Part shown: piece by piece, positions 31,048 through 42,558 of the stretch
How positions within the stretch are numbered: position 1 is the stretch's first letter
How the letters are laid out: each line of letters opens with the position of its first letter
Source of the DNA: Paratrimastix pyriformis
Taxonomy: Eukaryota; Preaxostyla; Paratrimastigidae
Length of the DNA: 64,000 nt
Direction: 5' to 3'
Assembly (NCBI GenBank): GCA_027972325.1
Contig: JAPMOS010000016.1
Span: 186,001 to 250,000, forward strand
Notes under the pieces: model-generated
Databases searched by the model: none
Seen by the model: only the letters and a program-made list of their open reading frames with translations
Told to the model about the DNA's origin: nothing
Translations under genes and position numbers: made by a program

Positions 31048-31351
31048 GGGAGCGGTTGAGTGGCGGTTTGAAGTTTGAAATCGCCGGGTTGCCCAAAAAA
31101 GGAAGCGGCAACAGGGACAGTGGCAACGACCCGAGGGGAGAAGAAGTCCGCGCTCTTTTCAAATGGGGGGGGGGGGGGAAAACATGAGAACGCAAGCGCG
31201 AGACATCAGGGACATCGGCAAAAACACGAACGCACGCACAATTGGCCGCCGAGGAAGTGAGGGAAGGGAAGGAGGAGAGAAGAAGACAAGAATCCGCAAA
31301 TAATTTCAGAGAAACGGGACAAAAGAGAAAAAGAGAAAACGCGGTGTCGGA
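31048..31351. other. Spacer between two minus-strand genes
   Basis: About 300 bp between the MORN-kinase start and the end of the third transporter. It has a G run near 31168-31178 and is purine-rich on the plus strand. It should hold the kinase promoter, but no element was recognised. Confidence 0.5.
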
Positions 31352-33434
31352 TCAACCCCCGAAGGCATAGTAGACGCCATACATCACAAAAACGGCCACG
31401 AGAGAGCAGATGACTGTCAGGTTGCACACCACTCCGGGGAGCTGCGGGTCAAGCCCCCACTCGTTGATGAAGGCCACGTTGGTCACCTGCCACGAAAGAG
31501 CGTCAGAGGGCCCCATGACGAGGGGAAGGCGGCGGACCGGGAGGGGCAGGAGGACACAAGAACCCAGGGCAATAGCCGTGATTCGGTCGAAGCCCAGCCC
31601 GAACTGGAGCAGAGCCGTCAGTCCGATGCCGAAGATGAAGCCCGGGATGTACCGGTAGAGCAGCTCGAAGATAATCAGCCACTTGTACCGGGGCGGGAAA
31701 GACGGCCAAAACTGGAGGTAGAGACTGATCCCAGGCGGGGACCTCAAGAGTGAGCAAAAGGGGGGAATGATGACGGGCATGACAGACCCGAGCAGGACCA
31801 GGCCCAGCGGGGTGTTGGAGCTGGCGAAGTAGCCGAAGACGGTGCGGAGGGGCTCCGGGAAGGCGCGCACACCCGACAGGTTCAGGGAGATGACCACCAC
31901 GTAGGCGATGACCGGGATGGGGATCATGCTGCCGATCTTCTTGCACAGGGCCACCCACCGGGGGGCGGGAGGCTTCCCCGGGGTCGCGGCAGCAGGGACC
32001 GAGGGTGCGGGCGAGGGCGTTGGGTTGGGGGATGGAGCGGAGGAGGAGGTTGTCTGTTGCCGACGCACGAGACCCGCGGCTGGGGGCGGCTCCGCGGGTG
32101 CCGCGGTGGGCGGCGGGGTGGGCACGACGACGGAGGGAGCGCCCGGCTTGTCCTCGTCTTCGGGCCCCTCGTCTTCGGGCCCCTCGTCTTCGGGCCCAGG
32201 CTCCTGCCCGGGAGGCCGACCAGAGACGTGTGGTGAGGCGCACACAAACACAGCCGCTCAGCGGCGGCCACCCTCCTTCCCGCCATCAGCTCGCAGAACA
32301 CAACCGTGCAGTAGTGTGGCGGCACGGACATTGGACGCCGGGCAAGGCGTATCATCATGCCCGTTGGTCTTGGGCTCGGCTTCGGGTGGCGTATCAGGAG
32401 CCGACTGAACGCATGCGACATCCGCTGAGGGCGGCACGTCGGATTGGCTGCCGCCGGCTGCCACCATCATCGGCGGAGCGCCGTCGAGCGTGGGCGGGGA
32501 TGGGGACTTGATGCAAGCTGAGAGAACGGCCGGCTCGGGCGGGGTGAGCGCCACCACGGCATCCTCGGGGTGGTCCTGAGGGCCAGTCGCTGTGGCCTGG
32601 GAACACGTTGCGACGTCGCTCTTGCAGTCCGTGGATGACGGGGCGACGGGGCACGCATCGGGATTGCTGGGCGCTGCGGGGCGGGCATCCTTGGCACTGG
32701 CGATCAGCAGCTGGGCGGGCGGCACCGGGGTCAGTTCCACCGCGCCGGGGAGGGCCGGGGGGGCGGGCTTGGGGTCGCGTTTTTCGGGCGCGCGGTAGTA
32801 GTAGCACATCCCATAGGCGATGATGAAGATGTAGACGCTGTTCCCCAGGTCCCAGAGGGCCATGCAGAACACGCTGGTGTCCCCATAGAGCGCCTCGAAA
32901 ATCGGATACGCGAAAAGACCTTTTCAGAGTGGGCGGTGAGCGGTGGTGGGCATGGGTCGGACGATTTGAAACAGACCAATGTTGTGCGACGTGCAGCAGA
33001 TCTGACCAGGCAGCGAGGACAACCCCGGATGAGCAGACAGCGAGGAGAGCGCAACCGGACAGACAAGGAATGGCGGCTTCATATCCTCGGACCATGTCTG
33101 GGGCCACTTCCGTCGCATGATTTTGAAGGCCAGCAGGGCTCCGAGCATTTGAAAGAGGTCATAAAAAAAGGCCAAAAACGGGAATACGATGAGGTTGCTG
33201 GGGAAGGCGGTCGAGATCATTTTGACCAGGATCACGCCCGGTAATGTTCTGTGGGCAAAGAAAAAGAGGGTCTCCAGAATTGAAAACAATTGGGAAGGGA
33301 AAGACATACAGATTGACCACCATGGAGGACAAGGGTTTGCCGGCAGCCATATCAAGGCGATTTATCACTCGCATCAAGTAGCCAATTGCGATCAAAATAA
33401 AGATCGACGCAATCGGGGCCCAGTCAAATGCCAT
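31352..33434 (-). CDS. AEC/PIN-like membrane transporter, copy 3
   Basis: Read on the minus strand from MAFDWAPIASIFILIAIGY (ATG at 33432-33434). The exons give VVNL joined to TLPGVILVKMI, FPFLAFFYDLFQMLGALLAF, NIGLFAYPIFE and ALWDLGNSVYIFIIAYGM. A long Pro/Ala/Asp-rich cytoplasmic loop (about 32770-31990) includes a GPEDE repeat encoded by a 15-bp tandem at about 32148-32205. The second helix bundle has IAYVVVISLNLSGVRAFPEP and YKWLIIFELLYRYIPGF and ends YGVYYAFGG. It is close to the copy at 11058-13047 in sequence and in intron placement, so it is a recent-looking paralogue in inverted orientation 18 kb away. The first intron has a GTATGT donor. Substrate unknown. Confidence 0.78.
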
Positions 33435-33787
33435 GAGATCTGCAGAACAAAATCGCAAAAATGAGCTGAAGGAGATCGGATATGATCACGACATGTTGCG
33501 CAGATCCGTAAAGCTCATCTTGTGCAACCCGGCGGACCAAGAAAAACTCACACTCCGCGCGCAGGGCCGTATCCAATCGAATAGGTCTGTCGTGCCAGGG
33601 TGAAACTCTCAAGGCGTAGATCTATCCCCGTCCCCCCGGCGGAGATATATCCCCGGACCACTTGGGAATCAGCAAGAAACAACGGTTATTTTGTGAAAAC
33701 GACGGTCGTAGTGATACAATACAAGAAGGCGGTCTGCTGTCAACGCCGCCTATCAAACGGGCGCCAACCCCGTGCCGCAAATGCTTC
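33435..33787. other. Spacer between minus-strand genes
   Basis: About 350 bp between the transporter start and the villin-headpiece gene end. It is AT-richer than the coding parts and should include the transporter promoter. No specific element is visible. Confidence 0.5.
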
Positions 33788-36086
33788 TTAAAAGAGGCCG
33801 GCGATTTTCTTGAGGTCGACCCTTTTCCAGGTGGGCAGCTTCACATACCTGATGAGAGCAGAGAACGGTGTGAAGTCGTGTGTTGAGTATGCGGTAACAG
33901 CAACGGGGGTGGATGGGGGTGAGGAGGGGAAGGGAGAACAGACTGCTGGTAGGGCATCCCGAAGATCCGTGCGAATTCACTGGGCTCGAGAGAGTCCTGC
34001 ACGCGCACCAACACAGACACCGTCATGTCGGATGAAGATCACGACTGCAGGGCGCGCACATGGCATTGCGGGGATGCCTCTGGGGGGCTGCGGACCTCCT
34101 TGTTGGCCAGGTCGACACCCTCCATGTAGTTGGCCGAGTTGACCGACTTAAGGGCCTCGTACGACACATAGCCTGCGCCACCCCCCGACGATAGATCCCG
34201 GACAACAGGACACAGACCCCGAAATCCCGAAATGGCGGATGAGCTTCGGTCCCACCAGCGAGCCGAATCATCCCAGGCGCAGCAAGGAAGGAGGGGGCGA
34301 AGGGGGCGGGGCCGCGACGGACGCTTGCCGGCGGCGGCGGGGGCGACAAGGCCCATGACGGCCGCACCGGCACCGGCGGAGGTCGGGGTGCTGGCGGGCT
34401 TCGCGGGGGAGACGACAGGCTTGGCTGTGGCCGCGGGCGTCGCCGGCTTCGGGGACGGGGACGGGGTGGGGGCGGGGGAGGCCACGGGGTGAGGCTTCGG
34501 GGCCGGGGCCGGGGCCGGGGCCGGGGCAGCCGCGGGCGGTGGACTCGGCGTCTTGGCGGCATGGGCGTGGGCCGCGGGGGCAGGAACAGGGGCAGGAACA
34601 GGGGCTGGAGAAGGGGCCGGTGAAGGGGCAGCCGCGGTGGTGGAGGCGCCGCCGGTGGGATGCGCAGGTGCGGCGACTGCGCGGACGTACGGGTGGCGCC
34701 GGAATGGGGAGGGGGTGCGGAGAGCCGGTCGTGAGGCGTCGGAAGAGTAAGCGTGGCGAGGAGCCCACCCAGCCGCCCAGCCGCCCACCCCAACAGACAG
34801 GGACGAGGCTTGGCGACGACGGGGCGGGGAACGCCCAGGCTGCCGGTGGCCGGGGCCGAGACGGCGGCCACTGGGGCGGGGGCAGGGTGGGCCGGGGCGG
34901 GGGCAGCCCTCTCGGACTTCTCGGACTTCTCGGGGGCAGGGGCCGCGGCCGGCGTGGGAGCGGGGCGCGCGGGAGGCGCCGAGGTCGGGGGCGCGGATGT
35001 CGTGAAGTTGGCGATGCTGTTCGGGGCGACGAGGCGGTGATGGTGGCGGCGGGTGCGCGAAACGGTGACGGTGAGCGATTGCCTGACCGGCGGGGTGGCT
35101 GGGCGGACCTGGGGACAACCTTGGGTCGGAAGGGAGGCGGGGCCATGGAGGCCGGGGGGGCCGTCTCGTCCTCGTCCTCGTCGTCCTCCTCGCCGCCCGC
35201 GGCTCCGCTGGTGACGGCAGCCATCATGGCCCGGATGTCCAGCCGCGAGATGGCGTTGGCGGCCAGGCTCATCCTGCCCAGCGCCGCGGGAAGAGACGCC
35301 CGAAGGATGAAGGACCATCGGAGATGGAACCCGAAGACACGCGGGGGGTGCGCTGGCGTGCGGACCGATGCGATGCGAAGCGGGGGGCCGGGGCTGCTGC
35401 CGGGGCCGGGGCGGCCTCGGGAACGGGCGACTCCGGGGCTGGGGCCGGGGCCGGGGCCGGGGCCGGGCGAGCAGCAACGGGGCCGACCTGCGCCTCGGCC
35501 TGTTCGTGTGCCTCGTGGAGCTGCTTCTCAAGCTGCTGGAGCCGCGTATCGCGGGTGTCAATCACCAGCTGGGGGATGGAGACAGTCAGTCGGGCTGTCG
35601 CATTGGCGAGCGGGCATTCCAGACTTCAAGCCCGCGGATCTCGCGACGCATCTGCTCGGCCTTGGTCCGGAGCTCCTCGTTCTCCTTGAGAAGATCGAGG
35701 ATCTTGGACTGGGCCGTCCTGAGATGGGCCCGAAGGACGCCGGGTTCTTCGAGGGCATCGACCTCAAGATCCGTAAAAATGTTCGGCTTTTCCTCGGCTT
35801 GCGGCAGAGAAATTCCAGTAAAGAGACCCACCGACACGGGCAGCGGTGCGGCACTGGCATTCATGAGACCAATGGTGGGCACCGAATCTTCAGCCTCGGG
35901 ATTTTTGGGGGCCTTCTTCTTCTTCTTGCGGCGGATTTTTTTGGCGTCGAAGTCATCCGCGAGCACGCCGCCGGAGAGCCCCAGATCGATCGCCACAGGA
36001 TGAGGAGCGGGGTCTTCGCCAGGTTTCTCAGATCCCACAGCTTGTTCCAGCTTCTTCACTTGCGCGTCTTCTTCACGCTTCTCCAT
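33788..36086 (-). CDS. Coiled-coil, Ala/Pro-rich protein with C-terminal villin headpiece
   Basis: Starts MEKREEDAQVKKLEQAVG (ATG at 36084-36086). A basic patch KKIRRKKKKK is followed by a heptad-like helix (LRTAQSKILDLLKENEELRT) and a second short helix (LQQLEKQLHEAHEQAEAQV). The middle is Ala/Pro-rich, partly encoded by GGGGCC-type hexamers on the plus strand. The C-terminus is a villin headpiece spread over exons: SYEALKSVNSANYMEGVDL, then LEPSEFARIFGMPYQQ, then YVKLPTWKRVDLKKIAGLF and stop TAA at 33788-33790. The last-intron donor is GTCTGT. The headpiece core keeps the hydrophobic Phe/Phe/Trp residues and the KK-x-x-GLF end used in F-actin binding. No gelsolin repeats are present, so this is not villin itself. 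An actin-binding adaptor is inferred. Confidence 0.82.
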
Positions 36087-37003
36087 TCCGGGAGGAAATG
36101 AAAAAGACGAGAATGCCGAAAAATTGCCTTAAACGAACCGGTCAAACCACCTCACTTCTCCAAGCCAGTTTTTCGGCTTTTCTCTCATGCGACAGCAACC
36201 ACACCGTCGGCAACAAACCCGTTTGCGAACGCAACACCCTCAAGCCTTCAGTGCTTCCCAAAACATGGATCTTCCGCAGTCGCCCGAGATTGGCTTGGGA
36301 GCCCAAACTGTCTTCCCTCTTCTTCCTTCACCATCGCCCCAACTGGTTGCCATGAAAGGGCTCACCGTGAGTGGTCCGCGGGACCCTATTCTTCGGATGG
36401 CCCAACAAGAAGTTCAGGAACAAAGCCAGACGCTGCCCGCATTTTCGAGGTCCGATTTTTTTCTTACGGGTTGGCGGGATCATTCTGCGGGATAGTGTGA
36501 CCCAAATCGCCAACGCCAATTTGTTCAAGTTGATTCAAATTTCATGGCTGCGGTGCGGTCATGATGCTCTCTTTCATCAGTGCAGCATCTGCAGTGCAGA
36601 CCAACCAAAGTTTGTCGATGTCTCTTCCGAACGTTTTATTATAATTTTTTTGTAGGGAAGCGCATCGCCTCGAACGAATCGCCAACCATTATTCTATTGA
36701 TTCCTTTGTCCGTCGCATTTTTCGGATCGGGCCCTCCTCACCACCAAGCTTAGGCTGTTTGGGAAGCGCGAGTTGACCACTATTTGGGATGGCTGCTTCG
36801 CGCTCCCGTGGCAGCGCTTTCTGTCCTCCCCAACTATCGGGCCCACTGGCCGACGACCTGCGAAGCCGTTTCGGTTGGTGCCACCTTTTGGGGTATGGTC
36901 CCCCCGCTCATGATCCGCTTTCCCCCTACCACAGGAACGGATTCGATCCGTTTGCGGGCCCCTCCCCCTGGGTTACACAGCCCTGGCGGCTCTTCCCCCT
37001 CCG
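36087..37003. other. Head-to-head intergenic region
   Basis: AT-richer region between the villin-headpiece start (-) and the RRM gene (+). A possible upstream coding exon of the RRM gene begins at ATG 36789, with a candidate acceptor at about 36931 (CCACAG), but I could not phase it with confidence. Promoters of both genes should lie here. Nothing else is recognised. Confidence 0.5.
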
Positions 37004-39255
37004 ATGCCGGCCGATCTGTACCCCGGGGCTTACTCGGACGCCTACACGCAGAGCATCCCGCCCTACGGCTCCTCCCCGAGCGGCTCCCCGGAGGCGTCGC
37101 CTGTTCTTGGGGCCGCCGCCTCGCTGCCGGCTGCTGCGCCTGTCGGAGCACCAGCCGCCTTGCCTCTGCCTCCCCCCGTCTTGGGCGACCCCAAGGCACC
37201 TGCCACCGCCCCCGCCGCCGCCGCCGTCCCTGCCCCGCCGCCGGGCGTGAAGTCAGAGAATGGCGCCAAGCCCTTGGCCGAGAGCAGGGGCCCGCCCGAG
37301 GCAGCGGCCCCGGGTGCGCCGCAGTTCCTCGGGGAGCCCCAGCTGCCGGCCATCGTCCAGGAGCAGCAGCCGACGGCCCGGCTGCCCAAGCGGTTCAAGA
37401 AGAAGCCCCAGCTGCCCCTCGGCATGGACCCCATCACCCCGCCCGGTGGCCGGGGCGGCGGGGTGCCACCGAGCCCGGCCAGCCCAGGGACGGTCGTCTC
37501 GGCCCACTCAGCCCGCCCATCCGCCGAGGCCGCCCGGCCCGACCCGCTGCCCTCGTCCGCCTCCGCGTCTGCCGCCGCCGGGGCACCGCCGGCCTCCCTC
37601 GCCGACAAGATGGCCGACCGGGCCATGCGGAATAACCCCTGCCGGTCTGCGGTCCCCGTCTGCATCCCCCCGGGGTGACGCCCTCCTCCCTCGGCAGGAT
37701 CTTTGTGGGCAACGTGGCCTGGACCCTCACCGCCGACGACGTCCGGACCGCCTTCGAGCGCTTCGGGCCGGTGGTCGAGTGTGACCTGAGGGTCCGCCCC
37801 CTCGCCAACCCACGCCCCCCCTGCCCTCTTGCCTGATCGGCCTGCTCACCGCCGCCTCGTTGACTCTCCTCACGCCCCTCGCAGCCGTGGACCCCCTTGC
37901 ACCATATGGGCTTCGGGTCTGTCGCCCCCCCTCCTTCCCCCCCCGTCCGGTGGCCTGTCTGACACGGTACCCCCCGCGGCGCCCCCCCTCCGTGCAGGTT
38001 CGTGACCTTCCAGACCCGGGAGGCAGCCGTGGTGGCCATCGAGCAGATGCAGGGCGTCGTGATGGGCGGCCGGCCCCTGCGCACCGGGACCACCTCGCCC
38101 CTCTCCCAGCCGCGCCCGTCCCACGACCACCGCGCAGCGTTCAGCCCCAACCAGGCCGGCCCCAGGTCGCGCCCGGGGCTGCTCGGCCGGCAAGGCCCGG
38201 GCCCTGGTGCGCCCCCCCTGCCCATTCCCGGTCCCGCGTTCGGCGCTGCCTCGCCTGGGGCGGGTCCGCTGGGGCGGGGCGCTGGGTCGCCCGGCCGGCC
38301 GGCATTCTTCCCCCTCGTGGCCGCGGCCCCCGTGGTTGGGGCGGCCGGGTACCCCTTCGGGCCCTACCTCGTGCCCTACCCGGGGGGCGAGTGGGCGGCC
38401 TCGGCCGCAGCAACGGGAGGGCTGGCGTACCCCTTCGTCCAGCCAGCGGCCGTGCCCTCGCCCGCGCGCACGGGGCAGCCCGTCCTTCTGCCCGCACCTG
38501 GGTCCCCCATCCCTGCCCCCTATCCGGCCCCGGCTCCTGCCCTGGGCTCCCCGGCCTCCCCCACGGGCCCGCGTCACGGCGGCGCCCACCGGGCAGTGAG
38601 CGGCAGCCACCCCTCGAGCCGGCCCTCGCCCCTGGCCCAGACCTCCTACCAGCAGGTCGCCGCCCTGGCCGAGGCGGGGCGCCTGGGGGCTCGCAGCCCC
38701 ACCGCCGACCCCAGCAGCGTCGCCTCCTCCTCGCCGCCCAGCCAGCGCCCGACGCCTGAGGGCATCCCGGAGCGGGTCCGCTCCTCCCCGCCGGCCGTCG
38801 TGGGCAAGCCGATGCCGGCCTCGCCGCCCCGACTCCCGCCCCCGGCTGACGCCCTCGCCGCCCCCGCCGCCCGCCCCGGCGATGGGCCCATCCCGATCGT
38901 GATCGCGATCCCCGCCGGGAGCGCCTTCTCGCCCCGGGTGGCCCACGGGGGGCTGGTGGCGCCGCCCATGTCGCCCAACCCGTCGCTCATCCTGTCGCCA
39001 TCCCCCGAGATGGCCGGCGGCACGGGCGGAGGGCCACCCCAGGGCGGCCACCCACACGTGCACCCGCACCACCAGCACAGCCCCTCCGAGGCGTCCACGC
39101 TGTCGGCCTCGGTCCTGAGCGCCGAGGGCGGGGGCGGCAGCTCGGACAGCCTGCTGGGCGGCCCGGCCGTGGCCCCCAGGTCGCCCGCCTACCTGCCCCC
39201 CCTCGAGGCGGCTCCCTCGCCCGCGCCCCCACGCGGCCCGGCCGCCAAGCAGTAG
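37004..39255 (+). CDS. RRM-type RNA-binding protein with long disordered tails
   Basis: The first certain in-frame ATG is 37004 (MPADLYPGAYSDAYTQSIPP); an upstream exon is possible. The N-terminal 200 residues are Ala/Pro-rich with a basic stretch LPKRFKKKP. A single RRM is assembled from three exons: CRIFVGNVAWTLTADDVRTA (RNP2 IFVGNV), PWTPLHHMGFGFVTFQ (RNP1-like MGFGFVTF) and REAAVVAIEQMQGVVMGG. The middle exon is tiny (about 32 nt, near 37886-37917), and both joins keep frame. The rest to the TAG at 39253-39255 is Pro/Ala/Gly/Ser-rich, including His-rich HPHVHPHHQH. Specificity cannot be told. The disordered tails are typical of splicing or granule-associated RNA-binding proteins. Confidence 0.8.
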
Positions 39256-40795
39256 TGGCAAGGAGAGTGGCTCCCTCCCTCTTGGGGGTCGGGGGTGAGG
39301 CCGTTCTCCGTCTGGACGCTCTCTCTTGACGGGTCGCTTTGGTCGCCTCTCGTCTTCCTGGCCTCTTCCTGGCCTCTTCCTGGCCTCTTCCTGGCCTCTT
39401 CCTGGCCTCTTCCTGGCCTCTTCCTGGCCTCTTCCTGGCCTCTTCCTGGCCTCTTCCTGGCCTCTTCCTGGCCTCTTCCATTCCCCATTTCGCGTCTCTC
39501 ATTTCGATCGGCTTCTGACTGGCTTCTTTTCATTCCCTGTTGTCTTTCTGCTTTCTGTTCCGTGGCGCACCTTCCCTCGATCCCTCTCCCACCCCTCTTC
39601 CCTTTCATCCCTTCATCCCTTCATTCATCTGGCTTGTTGCTCGGTCCGGTGCTCGGTCCCGTCCGTTTGGTTCTGTCTGCCGTTGTGTGGCGAGCTGTCG
39701 TTGCTGGCCGTGCTTGACTGCTTTGTTGTTGGCGTCCGTCCGTCCGTCCGTTGCTCGTTGGCTTCCCAGGCCGCTTTTTCTTCTCTCATAATCTTGTATG
39801 TGCGTGTGTCGCCCGGGCCCCTCGTCCTTCTCCTCTCCCATCCCTCCCTCCAGCTTTCCTCTCGCCTCTGCTCCGCCTCGCCCATCCCCCCCCTCGCCCC
39901 TCCCCGGGCTGTTTTTTTCCTGATTCTCTCGATCAGTTTCCTTCTGTGCGTCCCGCCCCACCGCCCGCCGGGTGTTGGCCTGTGGGAGGCAGCCCGGGGC
40001 GCGCATGGGCTCCGTTTCGTTCCATTTCGTTCCGTTTGGTTCCGTTTGGTTTCCCGGCTCCCTCCCTCCCTCCCTCTTCTTTCTCTGCCGCCCCATCTGC
40101 CGCCCCATCTGCCCCCCGCTGCTCGCGGCCGCCCCTTGAGCGCTGCGCTGGCCGTCGCGGCTCGGTTCCCGTCCGGGTGTTTCGGTCGCCCTGTTGCCCG
40201 GACGAGGACCCCGGGTGTCGAGTGCCCCTCCCCTCCCCTCCCCCACCCCGCCGCCCCACGGCCATCGCCTTGCCGTCCGCTCTCCGTCTGCTTTTTCGTC
40301 CTTGTTTGGCCGTTGTTGTGAGACTCCTTTCGTGGCTGCTCCGTCCCCGTCCCCCGTGCCCCTCCTCCCCCTCCCTCGCGCTCTCTCCCTCCTGGCTCGA
40401 GCGGGGCTCGTCCCGGTTCGCTCTGTTGCGATTCGCCCTCCAAACACGAACCACCGTGGGCCCGCGTCTGCTTCTCCGCAGTCCTTGGGGGCATCTGTGC
40501 ACAGCCCACCCATTTCTCTCGGTCAGGCCCCCGGGCCCAGCAAGCGGCGCCTGGCCATCCACCCCAGCGCCGCCCCCGCCGCCCCGAGGGCCACCGCCCC
40601 GGCCCACAGCAGCCAACCCCCGCGCCGGCCCGGTCGCGCGTCCGGGCGCCTGGGTCGGGCCCCCTTGGCACCCTTCGAGGGGGCCCTGCGCCCCGCCCAT
40701 CAACCCGCCACAGGCCCCAGATTTTGCATGGGTGTCTGAGGCGTGGTGTGCATGGCATGGGGTGGCATGGGCGGTGGCAGGGCAGTGGCCGGGAC
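39256..40795. other. Convergent intergenic region, pyrimidine-rich
   Basis: Between the RRM gene end and the last certain exon of the synapsin-like gene. It is strongly C/T-rich on the plus strand and includes an 11-bp tandem repeat, short TCCG runs and TCCC runs. Long open frames on both strands are low-complexity and not supported as genes. The remaining C-terminal tail and 3' end of the synapsin-like gene should lie in the right part. Confidence 0.55.
39353..39479 (+). repeat. 11-bp tandem repeat GCCTCTTCCTG, about 11 copies
   Basis: Uniform head-to-tail 11-mers in the 3' flank of the RRM gene. Confidence 0.95.
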
Positions 40796-42558
40796 CTGTA
40801 GATGAGACCCTCCTGGTCGGCGCTGCCGCAGCCCGTGTACTCGCCGTGCCCGGCGGGCCACTGGGGGCGCGGGGTCGGGTAGGCCTCGCTGAACCGGCGC
40901 AGGATGAGCTCGCGCATGTAGCCGTAGTCCTCCGCCTCGTGGGTGGGCAGCAGCCCGATGGGCGTGTCGTTCAGCTGCCCCCCACACAGACGCACCACGC
41001 AGGCACCCCCCCATGAAAGTGCAGGGATGACTGAGAGGAGGGGGGCCGAGAAGATGGCGGCGGATGCGAGCGGCGGCTCGTGGTTGGGGGCTGGCGGGGG
41101 TTCGGTGGCGGCTGGTGGTGGCGGACCTCGAGGATGAAGTACGCGTCGTCTGCGGCCCTGTGGAGGACGTCCAGGGCGCAGATGTCCAGCCCGCCGAAGT
41201 ACCCGGCGGCCTCGTCGATCCAGCGGCGGTACTGGGGGCTCACGGGCACGTCGTCCACCAGGGCCGAGCCCACGTTGACCTTCCAGCCGCCCGCCACGCG
41301 CCGCATGGCCCGGTAGTGGTCCCCTAGTTCGCCGCGCGCCCCATGAAAAACGATCCTCATCAGGACGCATGACAGCAGGGGATCTTGGGGGGGGAGGGGG
41401 GTCATGGAACCACCGATGTTTGTGAGGATCGGAGGCAAGGCGGCTGACGAGCTCCGCCCGATCGGCAGCGGGGGGGCATGGCCTGGTGGGCGGACCGATT
41501 TTCTGGATGCGCAGGTCGAAGTCCCAGTCGATGAAGGGCTCCACCAGGGCGAAGTTGGGCACGCCCCGCGAGAGGGCACAGAAGGTCTCCATCTGCGTGC
41601 GGCCCTCTGCGCCAAGGGGGAAAAAGTGATGATGAGGATGAGGAAGACAAGGGGTGATGATCATGGCCATGACCATGCTGATGGCAGGATGGGGAGGGCG
41701 AGGCCGGCCAGCGGTCTGTGTGGCGCGGCCGGCGGGGCTGACCGATGCGCATCTTTCCGAAGCCGGCGTGGGCCTCGCCCAGCTTGACCACGCACGGGTA
41801 AGTCAGCGGCGCTAAGGGGTCCCGGGCCATATCGGCCGCTGTGACCGGGGGAGCAGGTGCCGGGGCCGGGGCCGGGGCCGGGGCCGGGTCGGCGGGGGTT
41901 TTGGGAGCGGCGCCGCCATCCCCCAGGGCCAGGGAGGCATAGTAGGACTGCTCAAAGGGCAGCCTGTGCGGGTACGGCAAGTAGAGCTGCGGAACGACCG
42001 GGAAGTTTTCGCGGCCCAAGCGGCGCTGGGAAGACTGTGGAACCCGGGGAAGCAGAGGTCTGGCCGGCAAGAAAAACCAAATAGAGACCTGCAATGCGCC
42101 GCAAACAATTGGTCTCTGCATACAGCACCACACGGAACGAGCTGAATTCATTGTTGGGATCCCCGCGTGCATAATGGCCAGAAAGAGATTGGTGTAATCG
42201 TGACCGTCGATGCCGACCAAAACAGAGCGAAATACAACATAATCAGGCTTCACGGTTTTTTCAGGATGAAACTTATTTGCTTTCAGAGAGCACACCAAAC
42301 CAGAGTCAGAGTAGGAGGTGACAGAAATTTCTAAAAAAAAAAAAAAACGAAAACAAGACGCCCATCAACCATCAATCCAAATCAAATGCTATTTTCTAGC
42401 ATGTCCAGACCATCGCACGCCACCTGCCATACAGAAAATTCTTCACCTGAGGCTAATTTATCATTTTGAAATTGTTCGGCCCAATTGATCCCAACGCCGT
42501 CAATGACCAGAAGACAGCGCATATTGTCTCGAGAACCCAACGGGTAAAATACACTCAT
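40796..42558 (-). CDS. Synapsin-like ATP-grasp protein
   Basis: Read on the minus strand from ATG 42556-42558 (MSVFYPLGSRDNMRCLLVID). Exon 1 ends at 42411 (donor GTCTGG); exon 2 starts at 42330 after a T-rich tract. The order of motifs follows the animal synapsin core: LLVIDGVGINWAEQFQ, KPDYVVFRSVLVG, LFLAIMHAGIPTMNSARSVW, LGRENFPVVPQLYLPYPH, YPCVVKLGEAHAGFGKM, FALVEPFIDWDFDLRIQKIG, WKVNVGSALVDDVPVS, YFGGLDICALDVLH and LNDTPIGLLPTHEAEDYGYM. The Glu of VEPFID and the paired Lys and Asp positions suit ATP binding. An Ala/Pro linker (GGGGCC on the plus strand) interrupts the core before YPCVVK. Synapsins bind synaptic vesicles and phospholipid in animals; here a vesicle role is only inferred. 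The C-terminal tail beyond 40796 is unresolved. Confidence 0.85.

Noticed and set aside
39605-41676. Very long minus-strand open frame running through the synapsin-like 3' end
   Set aside because: Only the part inside synapsin-like exons looks like protein. The rest is Arg/Gly/Pro-rich read-through of pyrimidine-rich DNA without splice or family support.
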